The notes: generated from the letters alone by a model not told the origin. A stretch of DNA of 64,000 bases from Staphylococcus marylandisciuri (GCF_025519785.1 NZ_JAOPKZ010000004.1:110263-174262), one strand, 5' to 3'; numbered from the stretch's first letter, positions 1 to 8,825 are shown. Numbers and translations are program-made.

Positions 1-1724
1 TAATGAAAGATCGTAATGATCAGGTAATATATGTAGGGAAAGCTAAGAGATTACGCAATCGTCTTAGATCGTATTTCACGGGAGCACACGATACTAAAAC
101 GACGAGGTTAGTAGCTGAGATACGTCATTTCGAGTTTATTGTCACTTCAGATGAGACTGAATCTTTACTGTTAGAATTAAATCTGATCAAGCAATATCAA
201 CCTCGCTACAATATCTTGCTTAAGGATGATAAGAGTTATCCTTTCATTAAAATCACTAAGGAAAAGTATCCTCGACTCATAGTAACGCGACGTGTAAAGA
301 AAGGTACGGGTAAGTATTTTGGCCCATATCCTAATGCTTACTCCGCTCAAGAAACTAAAAAGCTATTAGATCGAATCTATCCTTTTAGAAAATGCGATAA
401 GATGCCTGATAAATTATGTTTGTATTATCACATTGGTCAATGCCTAGGCCCTTGCGTCTATGATGTAAATGAAGAAAGATATGCCCAGATGACTAGGGAA
501 ATTAGTGACTTTCTCAACGGAGAAGATCAAACGATATTAAAAAATTTAGAAACGCGTATGTTAGAGGCTAGTGAGAAATTAGACTTTGAACAAGCGGGCG
601 AATACAGAGATTTAATCCAACACATTCACAATTTAACACGTAAACAAAAAATAATGTCGCCCGATAAATCTACGAGAGATGTGTTTGGCTATAGCGTTTC
701 AAAAGGTTGGATGTGCGTACAAGTCTTCTTCATACGACAAGGTAATATGATTAAGAGAGACGTAACTATGATTCCTCTACAGCAAACTGAAGAAGAAGAG
801 TTCTATACCTTTATCGGTCAATTTTACGAATTGAATCAACATCTCTTACCTAAAGAAGTGCACATACCTAAAGGGTTAGATCCTCAAGTGATTAAATCGG
901 TAGTTGATACTAAGATTGTTCAACCTAAACGGGGCAAGAAAAAAGAATTGGTAGATCTTGCCAACCACAATGCTGAAGTCTCACTAGATAATAAATTTGA
1001 ACTTATAGCTAGAGATGAATCCCGTACAGTTAAAGCTATTGAAGAACTGGGGGATCGTATGGGCATTCAAACACCGATAAGAATTGAAGCATTTGATAAC
1101 TCAAATATTCAAGGCGTGGATCCCGTATCCGCCATGGTCTCATTCGTGGATGGGAAACCTAACAAAAAAGGTTATCGGAAGTATAAGATTAAAACGGTAG
1201 AAGGTCCTGATGATTATAAATCGATGCGAGAAGTGGTGCGCCGTCGGTACACTCGCGTATTGAACGAAGGAACACCGTTGCCTGACTTGATCATAGTAGA
1301 TGGTGGTAAAGGGCATATGAGCGGTGTTATTGACGTTCTAGAAAATGAATTAGGATTAGATATTCCTGTAGCAGGTTTAAGGAAGAATGATAAACACCAA
1401 ACTTCTGAGATACTCTACGGTGAGAATGCAGAAGTTGTTCCACTTAAGAAGAACAGTCAAGCTTTCTATCTCTTGCAGAGAGTTCAAGACGAGGTTCACC
1501 GTTTTGCTATTACTTTCCATAGACAAACGAGACAGAAAAGCGGTTTCAAATCAGTATTGGATACCGTTGAAGGTATAGGAGCCAAGCGTAAGACACGTCT
1601 ATTACGTACCTTTGGTTCAATTAAAAAAATGAGAGAATCTTCTCTAGAGGATTTGAAAAATGCAGGTTTACCACACAAGGTCGCAGAAAATTTACAAATG
1701 GCTTTAGAGGAGAAGAAAAAGTAA
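1..1724 (+). CDS. uvrC: UvrABC excinuclease subunit C (5' end outside window)
   Basis: Nuclease of nucleotide excision repair; it cuts on both sides of a lesion held by UvrB. 573 residues are visible from an internal Met, and the reading frame is open to the window edge. Staphylococcal UvrC is about 593 residues, so roughly 20 N-terminal codons are missing and the Met at base 3 is not the true start. Visible: the end of the GIY-YIG nuclease domain ([13 protein letters not shown]), a UVR/UvrB-contact helix near visible residues 180-215, the RNase H-like 5' nuclease domain ([11 protein letters not shown] near 361, VDGGKGH near 432, [11 protein letters not shown] near 497) and a C-terminal helix-hairpin-helix (VEGIGAKRK). 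It lies just upstream of sdhC, as in S. aureus. Confidence 0.97.
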   Translation, partial: MKDRNDQVIYVGKAKRLRNRLRSYFTGAHDTKTTRLVAEIRHFEFIVTSDETESLLLELNLIKQYQPRYNILLKDDKSYPFIKITKEKYPRLIVTRRVKKGTGKYFGPYPNAYSAQETKKLLDRIYPFRKCDKMPDKLCLYYHIGQCLGPCVYDVNEERYAQMTREISDFLNGEDQTILKNLETRMLEASEKLDFEQAGEYRDLIQHIHNLTRKQKIMSPDKSTRDVFGYSVSKGWMCVQVFFIRQGNMIKRDVTMIPLQQTEEEEFYTFIGQFYELNQHLLPKEVHIPKGLDPQVIKSVVDTKIVQPKRGKKKELVDLANHNAEVSLDNKFELIARDESRTVKAIEELGDRMGIQTPIRIEAFDNSNIQGVDPVSAMVSFVDGKPNKKGYRKYKIKTVEGPDDYKSMREVVRRRYTRVLNEGTPLPDLIIVDGGKGHMSGVIDVLENELGLDIPVAGLRKNDKHQTSEILYGENAEVVPLKKNSQAFYLLQRVQDEVHRFAITFHRQTRQKSGFKSVLDTVEGIGAKRKTRLLRTFGSIKKMRESSLEDLKNAGLPHKVAENLQMALEEKKK

Positions 1725-1735
1725 TTTTTAGGGTG

Positions 1736-1750
1736 TGAGAATCATTCTCA
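1736..1750. promoter_or_regulatory. Fur-box-like 7-1-7 dyad upstream of sdhC
   Basis: TGAGAATCATTCTCA is a perfect 7-1-7 inverted repeat and differs from the Fur core TGATAATnATTATCA at two symmetric positions. It ends a few bases upstream of the -35 position expected for the extended -10 at 1773-1781. No T-run follows, so it is not a uvrC terminator. Iron-dependent control of succinate dehydrogenase would make sense because the enzyme carries haem and three Fe-S clusters. Fur binding is inferred. Confidence 0.5.
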
Positions 1751-1772
1751 TGCCCAAAACTCTTCCATTTAG

Positions 1773-1781
1773 TGTTACAAT
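1773..1781 (+). promoter_or_regulatory. Extended -10 promoter candidate for sdhCAB
   Basis: TGTTACAAT is an extended -10 (TGn plus TACAAT). The -35 position 17 bases upstream is poor, as is common with extended -10 promoters. Transcription from about 1788 would give a leader of about 240 bases before sdhC. The leader holds the cre-like site and a small hairpin (TCTCAC/GTGAGA near 1882-1902). The same TGTTACAAT form appears upstream of the VOC gene and rqcH. Confidence 0.45.
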
Positions 1782-1814
1782 GTGTGTGAAGCGGATTTCT
1801 TTTTTTATAGATAT

Positions 1815-1830
1815 GTGGAAGCGTTTTCTA
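1815..1830. promoter_or_regulatory. cre-like (CcpA) site in the sdhC leader
   Basis: GTGGAAGCGTTTTCTA fits the catabolite-responsive element pattern (WTGNAANCGNWNNCW). It lies about 30 bases downstream of the predicted sdhC start of transcription, where a bound CcpA could act as a roadblock. Glucose repression of the TCA cycle through CcpA is established in staphylococci; its use at this site is inferred. The remaining bases of the 302-bp uvrC-sdhC gap show no ORF. Confidence 0.55.
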
Positions 1831-2026
1831 ATTGAGAAGTGTTATCACTTATTTTTAAACCTATTTATATAAGAGGATTTTTCTCACGGGTTATCTGTGA
1901 GAGTAACTTATGTTAGTTTTTAAAATAAGTGATGATTAATTAGAATTCTAGTTCAACCTAAAAGGGCGTAGAGGAATATCTATAAAAGAAATCGAAATTA
2001 ATTAGTTTTTCAGGGGGGACTTCCTT

Positions 2027-2647
2027 TTGGCTTATACAAAAAATCAATTCTATCTTAGACGTCTACATTCGTTGCTAGGCGTAATTCCTATTGGTGGCTT
2101 CTTGATCGTTCACTTGTTAGTAAACCATCAAGCAACCAAAGGAGCAGAAGCATTTAACCAAGCAGCAGGATTTATGGAATCACTACCGTTCTTAATTATT
2201 CTTGAATTCTTATTTATTTATATACCGTTACTTTATCATGGAATTTATGGTGTACATATCGCGTTTACAGCTCAAGTCAATGTAGGACATTATTCTCGTT
2301 TCAGAAATGTAATGTTCTTCTTACAACGTGTAACAGGCATCATTTCATTCATATTCATTGCAATTCACTTGTGGCAAACGCGTATTCAAAAGGCTATTGG
2401 TGGACACGAAGTTAACTATAATATGATCCATGATTTAATCCAAAGTCATCCTGTACTAGTGTTAGGCGGCTACATTATCGGTATCTTAGCAGTAGTCTTC
2501 CATTTTTCTAATGGTTTATGGTCATTCTTAGTAACTTGGGGTGTCCTACAATCTAAGTTTTCACAACGCGTGTTTACTTGGGTATCTTTAATTGTATTCT
2601 TAATTATCGGATACATTGGTGTAAGTGCAATTATCGCATTCGTATAG
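2027..2647 (+). CDS. sdhC: Succinate dehydrogenase cytochrome b558 subunit
   Basis: Membrane anchor of complex II. It binds haem b, attaches SdhAB to the inner face of the membrane and passes electrons to menaquinone. 206 residues, the usual length for the Bacillus/Staphylococcus single-anchor type. Five hydrophobic segments are visible (about residues 13-30, 58-80, 93-115, 137-158, 182-204) with several conserved histidines (for example in LIVHLL, YHGIYGVH, IAIHLW) that can ligate haem. The start is TTG, chosen because a run of six G (2013-2018) sits about 8 bases upstream and no in-frame ATG fits. First gene of sdhCAB; a roughly 240-base leader precedes it. Confidence 0.96.
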   Translation: MAYTKNQFYLRRLHSLLGVIPIGGFLIVHLLVNHQATKGAEAFNQAAGFMESLPFLIILEFLFIYIPLLYHGIYGVHIAFTAQVNVGHYSRFRNVMFFLQRVTGIISFIFIAIHLWQTRIQKAIGGHEVNYNMIHDLIQSHPVLVLGGYIIGILAVVFHFSNGLWSFLVTWGVLQSKFSQRVFTWVSLIVFLIIGYIGVSAIIAFV

Positions 2648-2695
2648 AGTAAAAGGTTTAATTAGTCTAAGAGTATAACTAGGGGAGTGACATTT

Positions 2696-4462
2696 ATGGC
2701 AGAGAAAAAAGTAATTGTTGTCGGTGGAGGACTTGCCGGTCTGATGTCAACAATTAAAGCAGCGGAACAAGGGGCACACGTAGACTTATTCTCACTTGTT
2801 CCAGTTAAACGTTCGCACTCAGTATGTGCGCAAGGTGGTATTAATGGGGCAGTTAATACTAAAGGTGAAGGTGACTCACCATGGATTCACTTTGACGACA
2901 CTGTTTATGGTGGGGATTTCTTAGCAAACCAACCACCAGTTAAAGCGATGACAGAAGCAGCACCTAAGATCATTCACTTACTAGATCGCATGGGCGTTAT
3001 GTTTAACCGTACAAACGAAGGATTATTAGATTTCCGTCGTTTCGGAGGTACCTTACATCACCGTACTGCTTATGCAGGCGCTACTACGGGTCAACAGCTT
3101 CTATACGCTTTAGATGAACAAGTACGTAGTTTCGAAGTTGATGGCTTAGTGACTAAATATGAAGGTTGGGAATTCCTAGGTGTTGTAAAAGGTGAAGATG
3201 ACAGTGCACGTGGTATCGTCGCTCAAGATATGACTACAGCTGAAATTAAAGGTTTCGGTTCAGATGCAGTTATCATGGCCACAGGAGGACCTGGTATAAT
3301 CTTTGGTAAAACTACGAACTCTATGATCAACACTGGATCAGCAGCTTCAGTAGTTTATCAACAAGGTGCTAAATACGCTAATGGGGAATTCATCCAAATC
3401 CATCCAACTGCGATCCCTGGCGATGACAAATTGCGTTTAATGAGTGAATCTGCACGTGGTGAAGGAGGTCGTATCTGGACTTATAAAGATGGTAAGCCTT
3501 GGTACTTCTTAGAGGAAAAATACCCTGACTATGGTAACCTTGTACCTCGTGATATCGCTACACGTGAAATCTTTGATGTGTGTGTGAACCAGAAATTAGG
3601 TATCAACGGAGAGAATATGGTCTATCTAGACTTATCGCACAAAGACCCGCATGAATTAGATGTTAAGCTCGGTGGTATCATTGAGATTTATGAAAAATTC
3701 ACCGGTGATGATCCACGTAAAGTTCCAATGAAGATATTCCCAGCCGTTCACTATTCAATGGGCGGTCTGTATGTTGACTATGATCAAATGACTAATATCA
3801 AAGGTTTATTCGCAGCAGGTGAGTGTGACTATTCTCAACACGGGGGTAACAGATTAGGTGCTAACTCATTGCTATCTGCTATTTATGGCGGTACTGTTGC
3901 CGGACCTAATGCAGTGAAATACGTTGAAAATATTGAAGACACATATAAAGATATGGATCAAAGCATTTACGATAAACGTGTTCAAGAAGAGCAAGAACGT
4001 TTCGACAAGTTACTTAATATGAAGGGGACAGAAAATGCCTATAAACTTCATAAAGAGCTTGGTGAAATCATGACTGCCAACGTTACAGTTGTCCGTGATA
4101 ATGAAAAGTTATTAGAAACAGATAAGAAAATCCAAGAGTTAATGAAACGTTATGAGGATATCGATATTGAAGATACACAAACTTGGAGTAACCAAGCAGT
4201 TTTCTTCACTCGCCAACTATGGAACATGTTACAATTAGCACGTGTAATCACTATAGGTGCTTACAATCGTAATGAATCACGCGGTGCTCACTATAAACCA
4301 GAGTTCCCTGATCGTAACGACGAAGAATGGTTGAAAACAACATTAGCTGAATACCAAGGTAGAACTGAAGCACCTAAGTTCACATACGAAGATGTGGATA
4401 TCAGCCTGATTGAACCTCGTAAACGTGACTACACTCAAAAGTCTAAAGGAGGTAAAAAATAA
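2696..4462 (+). CDS. sdhA: Succinate dehydrogenase flavoprotein subunit
   Basis: Oxidises succinate to fumarate with covalently bound FAD; peripheral membrane subunit of complex II in the TCA cycle. 588 residues. Seen: N-terminal dinucleotide-binding motif VVGGGLAGL, the FAD-linking histidine region RSHSVCAQGG, the substrate/active-site region HPTAIPG and RGEGGRI, the SMGGLYVD segment and the C-terminal GANSLL loop. The ATG at 2696 is preferred over an in-frame GTG at 2687 because AGGGGAG at 2681-2687 overlaps the GTG but lies 8 bases from the ATG. The stop codon overlaps the sdhB start by one base (TAATG), so the two are translationally coupled. Confidence 0.98.
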   Translation: MAEKKVIVVGGGLAGLMSTIKAAEQGAHVDLFSLVPVKRSHSVCAQGGINGAVNTKGEGDSPWIHFDDTVYGGDFLANQPPVKAMTEAAPKIIHLLDRMGVMFNRTNEGLLDFRRFGGTLHHRTAYAGATTGQQLLYALDEQVRSFEVDGLVTKYEGWEFLGVVKGEDDSARGIVAQDMTTAEIKGFGSDAVIMATGGPGIIFGKTTNSMINTGSAASVVYQQGAKYANGEFIQIHPTAIPGDDKLRLMSESARGEGGRIWTYKDGKPWYFLEEKYPDYGNLVPRDIATREIFDVCVNQKLGINGENMVYLDLSHKDPHELDVKLGGIIEIYEKFTGDDPRKVPMKIFPAVHYSMGGLYVDYDQMTNIKGLFAAGECDYSQHGGNRLGANSLLSAIYGGTVAGPNAVKYVENIEDTYKDMDQSIYDKRVQEEQERFDKLLNMKGTENAYKLHKELGEIMTANVTVVRDNEKLLETDKKIQELMKRYEDIDIEDTQTWSNQAVFFTRQLWNMLQLARVITIGAYNRNESRGAHYKPEFPDRNDEEWLKTTLAEYQGRTEAPKFTYEDVDISLIEPRKRDYTQKSKGGKK

Positions 4463-5265
4463 TGGCAGAGCAAACTAAGGATCAAACACAGCAACAAACT
4501 AAACATAAAGAGCCCATCAAACTCATCATTAAACGCCAAGACGATAGCGAATCAAAACCATATTATGAAGAGTTTGAGATTCCATATAAAGAGAACTTAA
4601 ACGTCATTGCATGTCTAATGTACATCCGTAGAAATCCAGTTAATGCTAAAGGTGAAAAAACAACACCAGTTACTTGGGATATGAACTGTCTCGAAGAGGT
4701 TTGTGGTGCTTGTTCGATGGTGATTAATGGACAGGCTAGACAGTCTTGTTCAGCCATTATCGATCAGTTAGAACAACCTATTAAATTAGAACCTATGAGC
4801 ACGTTCCCAGTAGTCAGAGACTTACAAGTTGATCGTTCAAGAATGTTTGATAACTTGAAACGTATGAAAGCTTGGGTACCTATCGATGGTACGTATGACT
4901 TAGGACCAGGACCACGTATGCCAGAGAAGAAACGCCAAACTGCATACGAATTATCTAAATGTATGACTTGCGGCGTTTGTTTAGAGGTTTGTCCTAACGT
5001 GACTAGTACAAATGACTTTGTCGGTGCGCAAGCTATATCTCAAGTTAGATTATTCAACTTGCATCCGACGGGTTCAATGACTAAAGATGAACGCTTAGAT
5101 GCCCTTATGGGTGGCGGCGGTTTACAAGCTTGTGGTAACTCTCAAAACTGTGTAAACGCTTGTCCTAAGAGTATCCCATTAACAACATCTATTGCGGCTA
5201 TGAACAGAGAAACATCATTCCATATGTTTAAATCATTCTTTGGTTCAGATCACAAAGTAGACTAA
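4462..5265 (+). CDS. sdhB: Succinate dehydrogenase iron-sulfur subunit
   Basis: Carries electrons from the SdhA flavin to the SdhC haem through [2Fe-2S], [4Fe-4S] and [3Fe-4S] clusters. 267 residues. Cluster ligands are visible: NCLEEVCGACS near residues 75-85 with a further Cys at about 96 (2Fe-2S), CMTCGVCLEVCP near 172 and CGNSQNCVNACP near 221. A hydrophilic Gln/Lys-rich N-terminus of about 18 residues precedes the ferredoxin domain. The ATG overlaps the sdhA stop; AAAGGAGG lies just upstream inside sdhA. A hairpin terminator follows within 15 bases, closing the operon. Confidence 0.98.
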   Translation: MAEQTKDQTQQQTKHKEPIKLIIKRQDDSESKPYYEEFEIPYKENLNVIACLMYIRRNPVNAKGEKTTPVTWDMNCLEEVCGACSMVINGQARQSCSAIIDQLEQPIKLEPMSTFPVVRDLQVDRSRMFDNLKRMKAWVPIDGTYDLGPGPRMPEKKRQTAYELSKCMTCGVCLEVCPNVTSTNDFVGAQAISQVRLFNLHPTGSMTKDERLDALMGGGGLQACGNSQNCVNACPKSIPLTTSIAAMNRETSFHMFKSFFGSDHKVD

Positions 5266-5278
5266 TCAATAGAAGATG

Positions 5279-5308
5279 AAGCCCCGGCACTAAGTCGGGG
5301 TTTCTTAG
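5279..5308 (+). terminator. Rho-independent terminator of sdhCAB
   Basis: AAGCCCCG pairs with CGGGGTTT around a 9-base loop, followed by T-rich sequence. It sits 14 bases after the sdhB stop. Confidence 0.8.
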
Positions 5309-5361
5309 TTATATATGGGTTGTATTTTTAGCAGTTAGTTAATATTTGCTGACCGTATTTA

Positions 5362-5395
5362 GGCTCTTTGTCAAATAGGACTGGTTAATGAAAAC
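5362..5395 (+). repeat. Module D copy 1 (IS-end-like 34-bp repeat)
   Basis: Begins GGCTCTTTGTCAAATAGG. A second copy with two differences is at 8995-9028 and a decayed one near 9560-9586. The GGCTCTTTGT start is reminiscent of the terminal inverted repeats of ISL3-family elements, so these may be relics of such insertions; this is inferred from memory. Here it abuts module B directly. Confidence 0.45.
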
Positions 5396-5396
5396 C

Positions 5397-5449
5397 GGGA
5401 GCGGGACTACGAAATTTTTTTATTCAATTTAGATTTCTGTCCCGCTCCC
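5397..5449. terminator. Module B inverted repeat, copy 1
   Basis: Arms GGGAGCGGGAC and GTCCCGCTCCC with inner complementary GAAAT/ATTTC, a T-rich centre and a T-run after the right arm. It can end transcripts from either side. It is one of about 14 copies in the window and lies in the 379-bp sdhB-murI gap; nothing else is visible in that gap apart from module D and the murI promoter region (TATAAT at 5611). Confidence 0.75.
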
Positions 5450-5644
5450 TTTTTTGGATGAGCTACAAAATGATTTGTACATTGAATGATAGGTTCCGGA
5501 GAAGAGTATATATCGTGCAATGTTTTTTATATGATTAAATTGAGCTACTGTTTCCAACTTTCATATTTTTAAGCGCAGTAAATGATGGCAGAATTAGGAT
5601 TGTGCTAAAATATAATTAAATAAATACTAAGGATGTTTGTTAAC

Positions 5645-6454
5645 ATGGAGAAACCCATCGGTGTGATAGATTCAGGTGTTGGCGGTTTAACAGTAGCTAA
5701 AGAAATTATGCGTCAACTCCCTAATGAAACAATTTATTACTTAGGTGACATTAAACGCTGTCCGTATGGCCCTCGGGACGCTGACCAAGTTAAACGGTTT
5801 ACGATTGAATTAGCTAAGACGTTAATGCAGTACGAGATTAAAATGCTTGTCATAGCTTGCAATACTGCTACTGCTGTAGCTCTCGAAACACTAAAGAGCA
5901 TACTTCCTATTCCAGTGATAGGAGTGATTGAACCAGGTGCGCGCACAGCTATCATGACGACTACAAACAATAATGTTCTAATACTAGGAACTGAGGGGAC
6001 AATCAAATCTGAGGCTTATCGCCATCATATTAAGCATATTAATCCTAATGTCGATGTAGCTGGGGTAGCTTGTCCGGGTTTTGTCCCTTTAGTTGAACAA
6101 TTACGCTATCGTGAACCGACGATTACGAGTATTATTATCCATCAAACGTTGAAGCAGTGGAGACATAGTGAAGCAGATACTGTCATATTAGGATGCACGC
6201 ATTATCCTTTGCTTTATCAACAAATTTATCAATATTTTGGCGGAGAGAAAACGGTGATTTCATCAGGATTAGAGACTGCTCGAGAGGTCAGTGCTTTGCT
6301 GACGTTTAGTAATGAGCACGCGGGTTTTAAAAATTCTCCACAGCACCAATTCTTTGCAACTGGAGATACGGAACATATTGAATACATTATTAAAGAATGG
6401 TTAGGTCTAAATATTAAAGTTAAACAGATAGAACTTGAAACAAAGGAGTTATAA
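5645..6454 (+). CDS. murI: Glutamate racemase
   Basis: Converts L-glutamate to D-glutamate for peptidoglycan stem peptides; cytoplasmic and cofactor-independent. 269 residues, normal for the family. Visible: DSGVGGLTV at the N-terminus, [11 protein letters not shown], and the two catalytic cysteines in ACNTATA (about residue 75) and GCTHYPLL (about 184). ATG at 5645 is chosen by family alignment ([11 protein letters not shown]); the in-frame ATG at 5633 falls inside the ribosome binding site AAGGATG. TATAAT at 5611-5616 gives a short leader. It forms a tight unit with rdgB and the phosphoesterase gene. Confidence 0.97.
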   Translation: MEKPIGVIDSGVGGLTVAKEIMRQLPNETIYYLGDIKRCPYGPRDADQVKRFTIELAKTLMQYEIKMLVIACNTATAVALETLKSILPIPVIGVIEPGARTAIMTTTNNNVLILGTEGTIKSEAYRHHIKHINPNVDVAGVACPGFVPLVEQLRYREPTITSIIIHQTLKQWRHSEADTVILGCTHYPLLYQQIYQYFGGEKTVISSGLETAREVSALLTFSNEHAGFKNSPQHQFFATGDTEHIEYIIKEWLGLNIKVKQIELETKEL

Positions 6455-6456
6455 AT

Positions 6457-7035
6457 GTGGAAGATTTAGTTATTGCATCTAATAATAAAGGGAAAATTGA
6501 AGATTTTAAAGTTATCTTTCCTCAATATAATGTCATAGGTATAAGTGAAATTATTGAAGGTTTCGATGTAGAAGAGACGGGTACAACCTTTGAAGAAAAC
6601 GCCAAACTGAAATCTGAAGCTGCGGCTAAGGCATTAAATAAAAGAGTTATTGCTGATGATAGTGGCTTAAATGTAGATGCATTAGGGGGAGAACCAGGTG
6701 TCTATTCTGCTCGCTATGCTGGGGAAGGTAAAAACGACGACGATAATATTGAGAAAGTATTAAATAACTTAGGAGATACCGACCAACGTGATGCGCAATT
6801 TATATGTATTATTAGCATGAGTGCTCCAGATGAGGAGACGATACAATTTAAAGGTGTGGTTGAAGGCGAGATAACAAGAATCAAATGTGGAGCAAATGGG
6901 TTCGGCTATGATCCGATCTTTTACTTAAAACAAAAAGGTAAAACGATGGCGCAACTGTCTCCAGAGGAGAAAAATCAAATTAGTCATCGTAAACGTGCTA
7001 TAGAGAAACTAGAAAGATATTTGAAGGATGAATGA
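6457..7035 (+). CDS. rdgB: XTP/dITP diphosphatase (HAM1/RdgB family)
   Basis: Hydrolyses non-canonical purine triphosphates (dITP, XTP) to monophosphates and so keeps deaminated bases out of DNA and RNA. 192 residues. Motifs: N-terminal ASNNKGKIEDF, the metal-binding DDSGLNVDAL with GVYSARY, GFGYDPIF and the C-terminal SHRKRA. The start is GTG, with AAGGAG at 6443-6448 eight bases upstream; only two bases separate it from the murI stop. Its 3' end lies next to the following phosphoesterase gene, the same order as in S. aureus. Confidence 0.96.
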   Translation: MEDLVIASNNKGKIEDFKVIFPQYNVIGISEIIEGFDVEETGTTFEENAKLKSEAAAKALNKRVIADDSGLNVDALGGEPGVYSARYAGEGKNDDDNIEKVLNNLGDTDQRDAQFICIISMSAPDEETIQFKGVVEGEITRIKCGANGFGYDPIFYLKQKGKTMAQLSPEEKNQISHRKRAIEKLERYLKDE

Positions 7036-7036
7036 T

Positions 7037-7546
7037 ATGACGCAGATGATATTAGTTAGTGATAATCACATGGAGCAGGGTATCTTATATGAAGTAATGA
7101 AACAATTCCCTGAGTGTAATGTAGCTATCCACCTCGGTGATTCGCAATTTACATATGACGACATTGAACTAAGTCAGTTTGTGCGTGTAAAAGGTAATAC
7201 AGATTTTTATCCTGAATTTCCAGCCGAAGAAATCGTAAATGTTAATGGAGTTCGGGCTTTTTGTGCGCATGGTCATGTACATGAAGTCAATCGTACGAGA
7301 GATATATTAGTTAATCAAGCTAAGATGCACCGTTGTCAATTCGCTTTTTATGGTCATACACATGTGGCAAAGCATGAAGAAATAGAGGGCATTCATGTTA
7401 TAAATCCAGGAAGTATTTCACAATCGCGGAGCAGGATTGAAGAAACATATGCCGAAATAAATGTAGATGATAAAATAGGAAAAGTCTATCTAAAATTTAG
7501 AAATCGTAACCACGACGTCATTAGTGAAGAAGTGTTTCAATTGTAG
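7037..7546 (+). CDS. YfcE/YsnB-type metallophosphoesterase
   Basis: Predicted cytoplasmic phosphodiesterase of the calcineurin-like MJ0936/YfcE family; the natural substrate is not known. 169 residues. Metal-ligand motifs in order: SDNH, LGDSQF, KGNTDF, CAHGHVHE and GHTHV, then NPGSIS. The usual D-x-H of motif I is represented by SDNH. An in-frame ATG at 7028 overlaps AAGG of the binding site; the ATG at 7037, one base after the rdgB stop, is better spaced and gives MTQMILVSDNH. It ends the murI operon and is followed by a module B terminator. Confidence 0.92.
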   Translation: MTQMILVSDNHMEQGILYEVMKQFPECNVAIHLGDSQFTYDDIELSQFVRVKGNTDFYPEFPAEEIVNVNGVRAFCAHGHVHEVNRTRDILVNQAKMHRCQFAFYGHTHVAKHEEIEGIHVINPGSISQSRSRIEETYAEINVDDKIGKVYLKFRNRNHDVISEEVFQL

Positions 7547-7604
7547 CTTTATAGATATTTAGCAATATGAGGATGGGACATAAAGGTTTTTAATTAGAGA
7601 GAAA

Positions 7605-7657
7605 GGGAGCGGGACTACGAAATCTTTTTATTCAAATTATATTTCTGTCCCGCTCCC
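7605..7657. terminator. Module B inverted repeat, copy 2
   Basis: Same orientation as copy 1 (GGGACTACGAAATC arm first). It is preceded by a partial module C-like stretch (GGATGGGACATAAAGG, 7571-7586) and lies 60 bases after the phosphoesterase stop. Confidence 0.75.
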
Positions 7658-7740
7658 CGGGGTTATTCTATTCAAACTCATATTCTATATATACGTAGAG
7701 GCGAGTTAGAAATTTTTAGTGTGTTTTTACTAAACAATAT

Positions 7741-7848
7741 GATATAATTAAATAGTAGGTTTAATACCTACATTTAATGAACAGTTAGGTGTATGAAGGT
7801 GTTATGTCTACACACTTTCTACCCGCCTCTTCGGAGGCGGGATTTTTT
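7741..7848 (+). ncRNA. Candidate small RNA, about 95 nt
   Basis: An extended -10, TGATATAAT (7740-7748), is followed about 7 bases later by a 5' hairpin (GTAGGT/ACCTAC, 7755-7771). About 50 bases on comes a strong terminator (CCCGCCTC, loop TTCG, GAGGCGGG, then TTTTTT; 7822-7848). No ORF with a binding site lies between. A second helix could form between AGGTGT and ACAC segments (7788-7815). It is an independent unit between two module B copies in the 530-bp gap before the GNAT gene. I cannot match it to a named staphylococcal RNA. The rest of the gap (7850-8015) shows nothing clear. Confidence 0.6.
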
Positions 7849-8015
7849 AGTTTAAAAAAGAAGGCTAGACTAAAGCGTTTAGGATTTGAGCGACTCTGTT
7901 GAACATCCTGCTTTTGAGAAATAGTAAATTCGTTTTTTAGGATATAGAAACCATATACCTCCATCCTATATTAATGAAGAAACTCGTCACATTATCTACA
8001 AACAACAACAATATT

Positions 8016-8045
8016 TTGTCAATACTGAACATAATCATGTATAAT
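8016..8045 (+). promoter_or_regulatory. Sigma-A promoter of the GNAT gene
   Basis: TTGTCA (8016-8021), an 18-base spacer and a perfect TATAAT (8040-8045). The start codon is 33 bases downstream of the -10 element. Confidence 0.65.
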
Positions 8046-8077
8046 AGTACTAAATAAACTAAAGGTGGGGGTACATA

Positions 8078-8524
8078 ATGAGTGACGTAAAGCGTCTCGA
8101 TATCAATTATAAAACCGACGAACTTTTCGAAGAGTTCCGTAACTTTGGAAATAAAGATTTATTTATGGTAGACGAATTGCGTGGCGAGATGATTGACGCA
8201 AGCTCAGTCTCGCCTTTCTATGGTATCTACGTAGGTGATCGTTTAGGAGCACGAATGGCTCTCTATCGCAAAGGCGAAGTCGAGGAAACTTATTTCCCTA
8301 AATATGATGACTATCTTGTGTTATGGAAATTAGAAGTATTAAAATCTTTCCAAGGTAGAGGTTACGGTGAACAACTTCTTAATTTTGCCAAAGATCAAGG
8401 TCTACCAATTAAAGTTATCGCACGCAATCGTTCGAAAGACTTCTTCCTTAAACATGGTTTTGAAGATACAGGGGAACAGAATCAAGAAGGCAACGATGTA
8501 CTTCTGTGGGCACCTAATAACTAA
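8078..8524 (+). CDS. GNAT-family N-acetyltransferase (YlbP-like)
   Basis: Predicted acetyl-CoA-dependent acyltransferase; substrate unknown. 148 residues, ordinary for a single GNAT domain. The acetyl-CoA pyrophosphate loop is visible as LEVLKSFQGRGYGEQLL (about residues 88-104), followed by a characteristic beta-strand VIARN and a C-terminal FFLKHGFEDTG segment. It resembles the conserved staphylococcal protein just upstream of bshC (YlbP in Bacillus). ATG start; AAAGGTGGGGG is about 7 bases upstream. Monocistronic, ended by the module B copy at 8561. Confidence 0.9.
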   Translation: MSDVKRLDINYKTDELFEEFRNFGNKDLFMVDELRGEMIDASSVSPFYGIYVGDRLGARMALYRKGEVEETYFPKYDDYLVLWKLEVLKSFQGRGYGEQLLNFAKDQGLPIKVIARNRSKDFFLKHGFEDTGEQNQEGNDVLLWAPNN

Positions 8525-8560
8525 TTTAAAAGCTATAATATAACAAATATTTTAATTTCA

Positions 8561-8611
8561 GGGAGCGGGACAGGAATCTTTTTATTCAAATTAGATTTCT
8601 GTCCCGCTCCC
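8561..8611. terminator. Module B inverted repeat, copy 3 (near-symmetric form)
   Basis: Arms GGGAGCGGGACAGG and GTCCCGCTCCC without the TACG insertion seen in copies 1 and 2, giving a near-perfect hairpin 36 bases after the GNAT stop. Confidence 0.75.
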
Positions 8612-8772
8612 ATTTGTCCTCTTAATGATAAACTGTTTAATACGATAGAGGAAAGCAATTTATATAGTTAATAGGTAAAAGACACTATTAAATAATATAG
8701 GGCATATTTAATATTACGTTGCAAATAGCCTAATTTAGTGAAAAATCTTTTTAAAATTCAACAATACACGTA

Positions 8773-8801
8773 TTGCTTTCTTTAAAGCAGTTAGTTATAA
8801 T
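8773..8801 (+). promoter_or_regulatory. Promoter of tRNA-Arg
   Basis: TTGCTT (8773-8778), a 17-base spacer and TATAAT (8796-8801). Predicted start about 18 bases before the mature tRNA 5' end. Confidence 0.65.
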
Positions 8802-8825
8802 TGATATTGTGTTAAAAATAGTTAT

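Noticed and set aside
3..1724. Met at base 3 as the start of uvrC
   Set aside because: It is an internal Met within the GIY-YIG domain; the frame is open upstream and the family needs about 20 more residues.
7917..7985. Minus-strand ATG with GGAGG near 7960
   Set aside because: The binding site looks good but the frame stops after five codons; probably chance.
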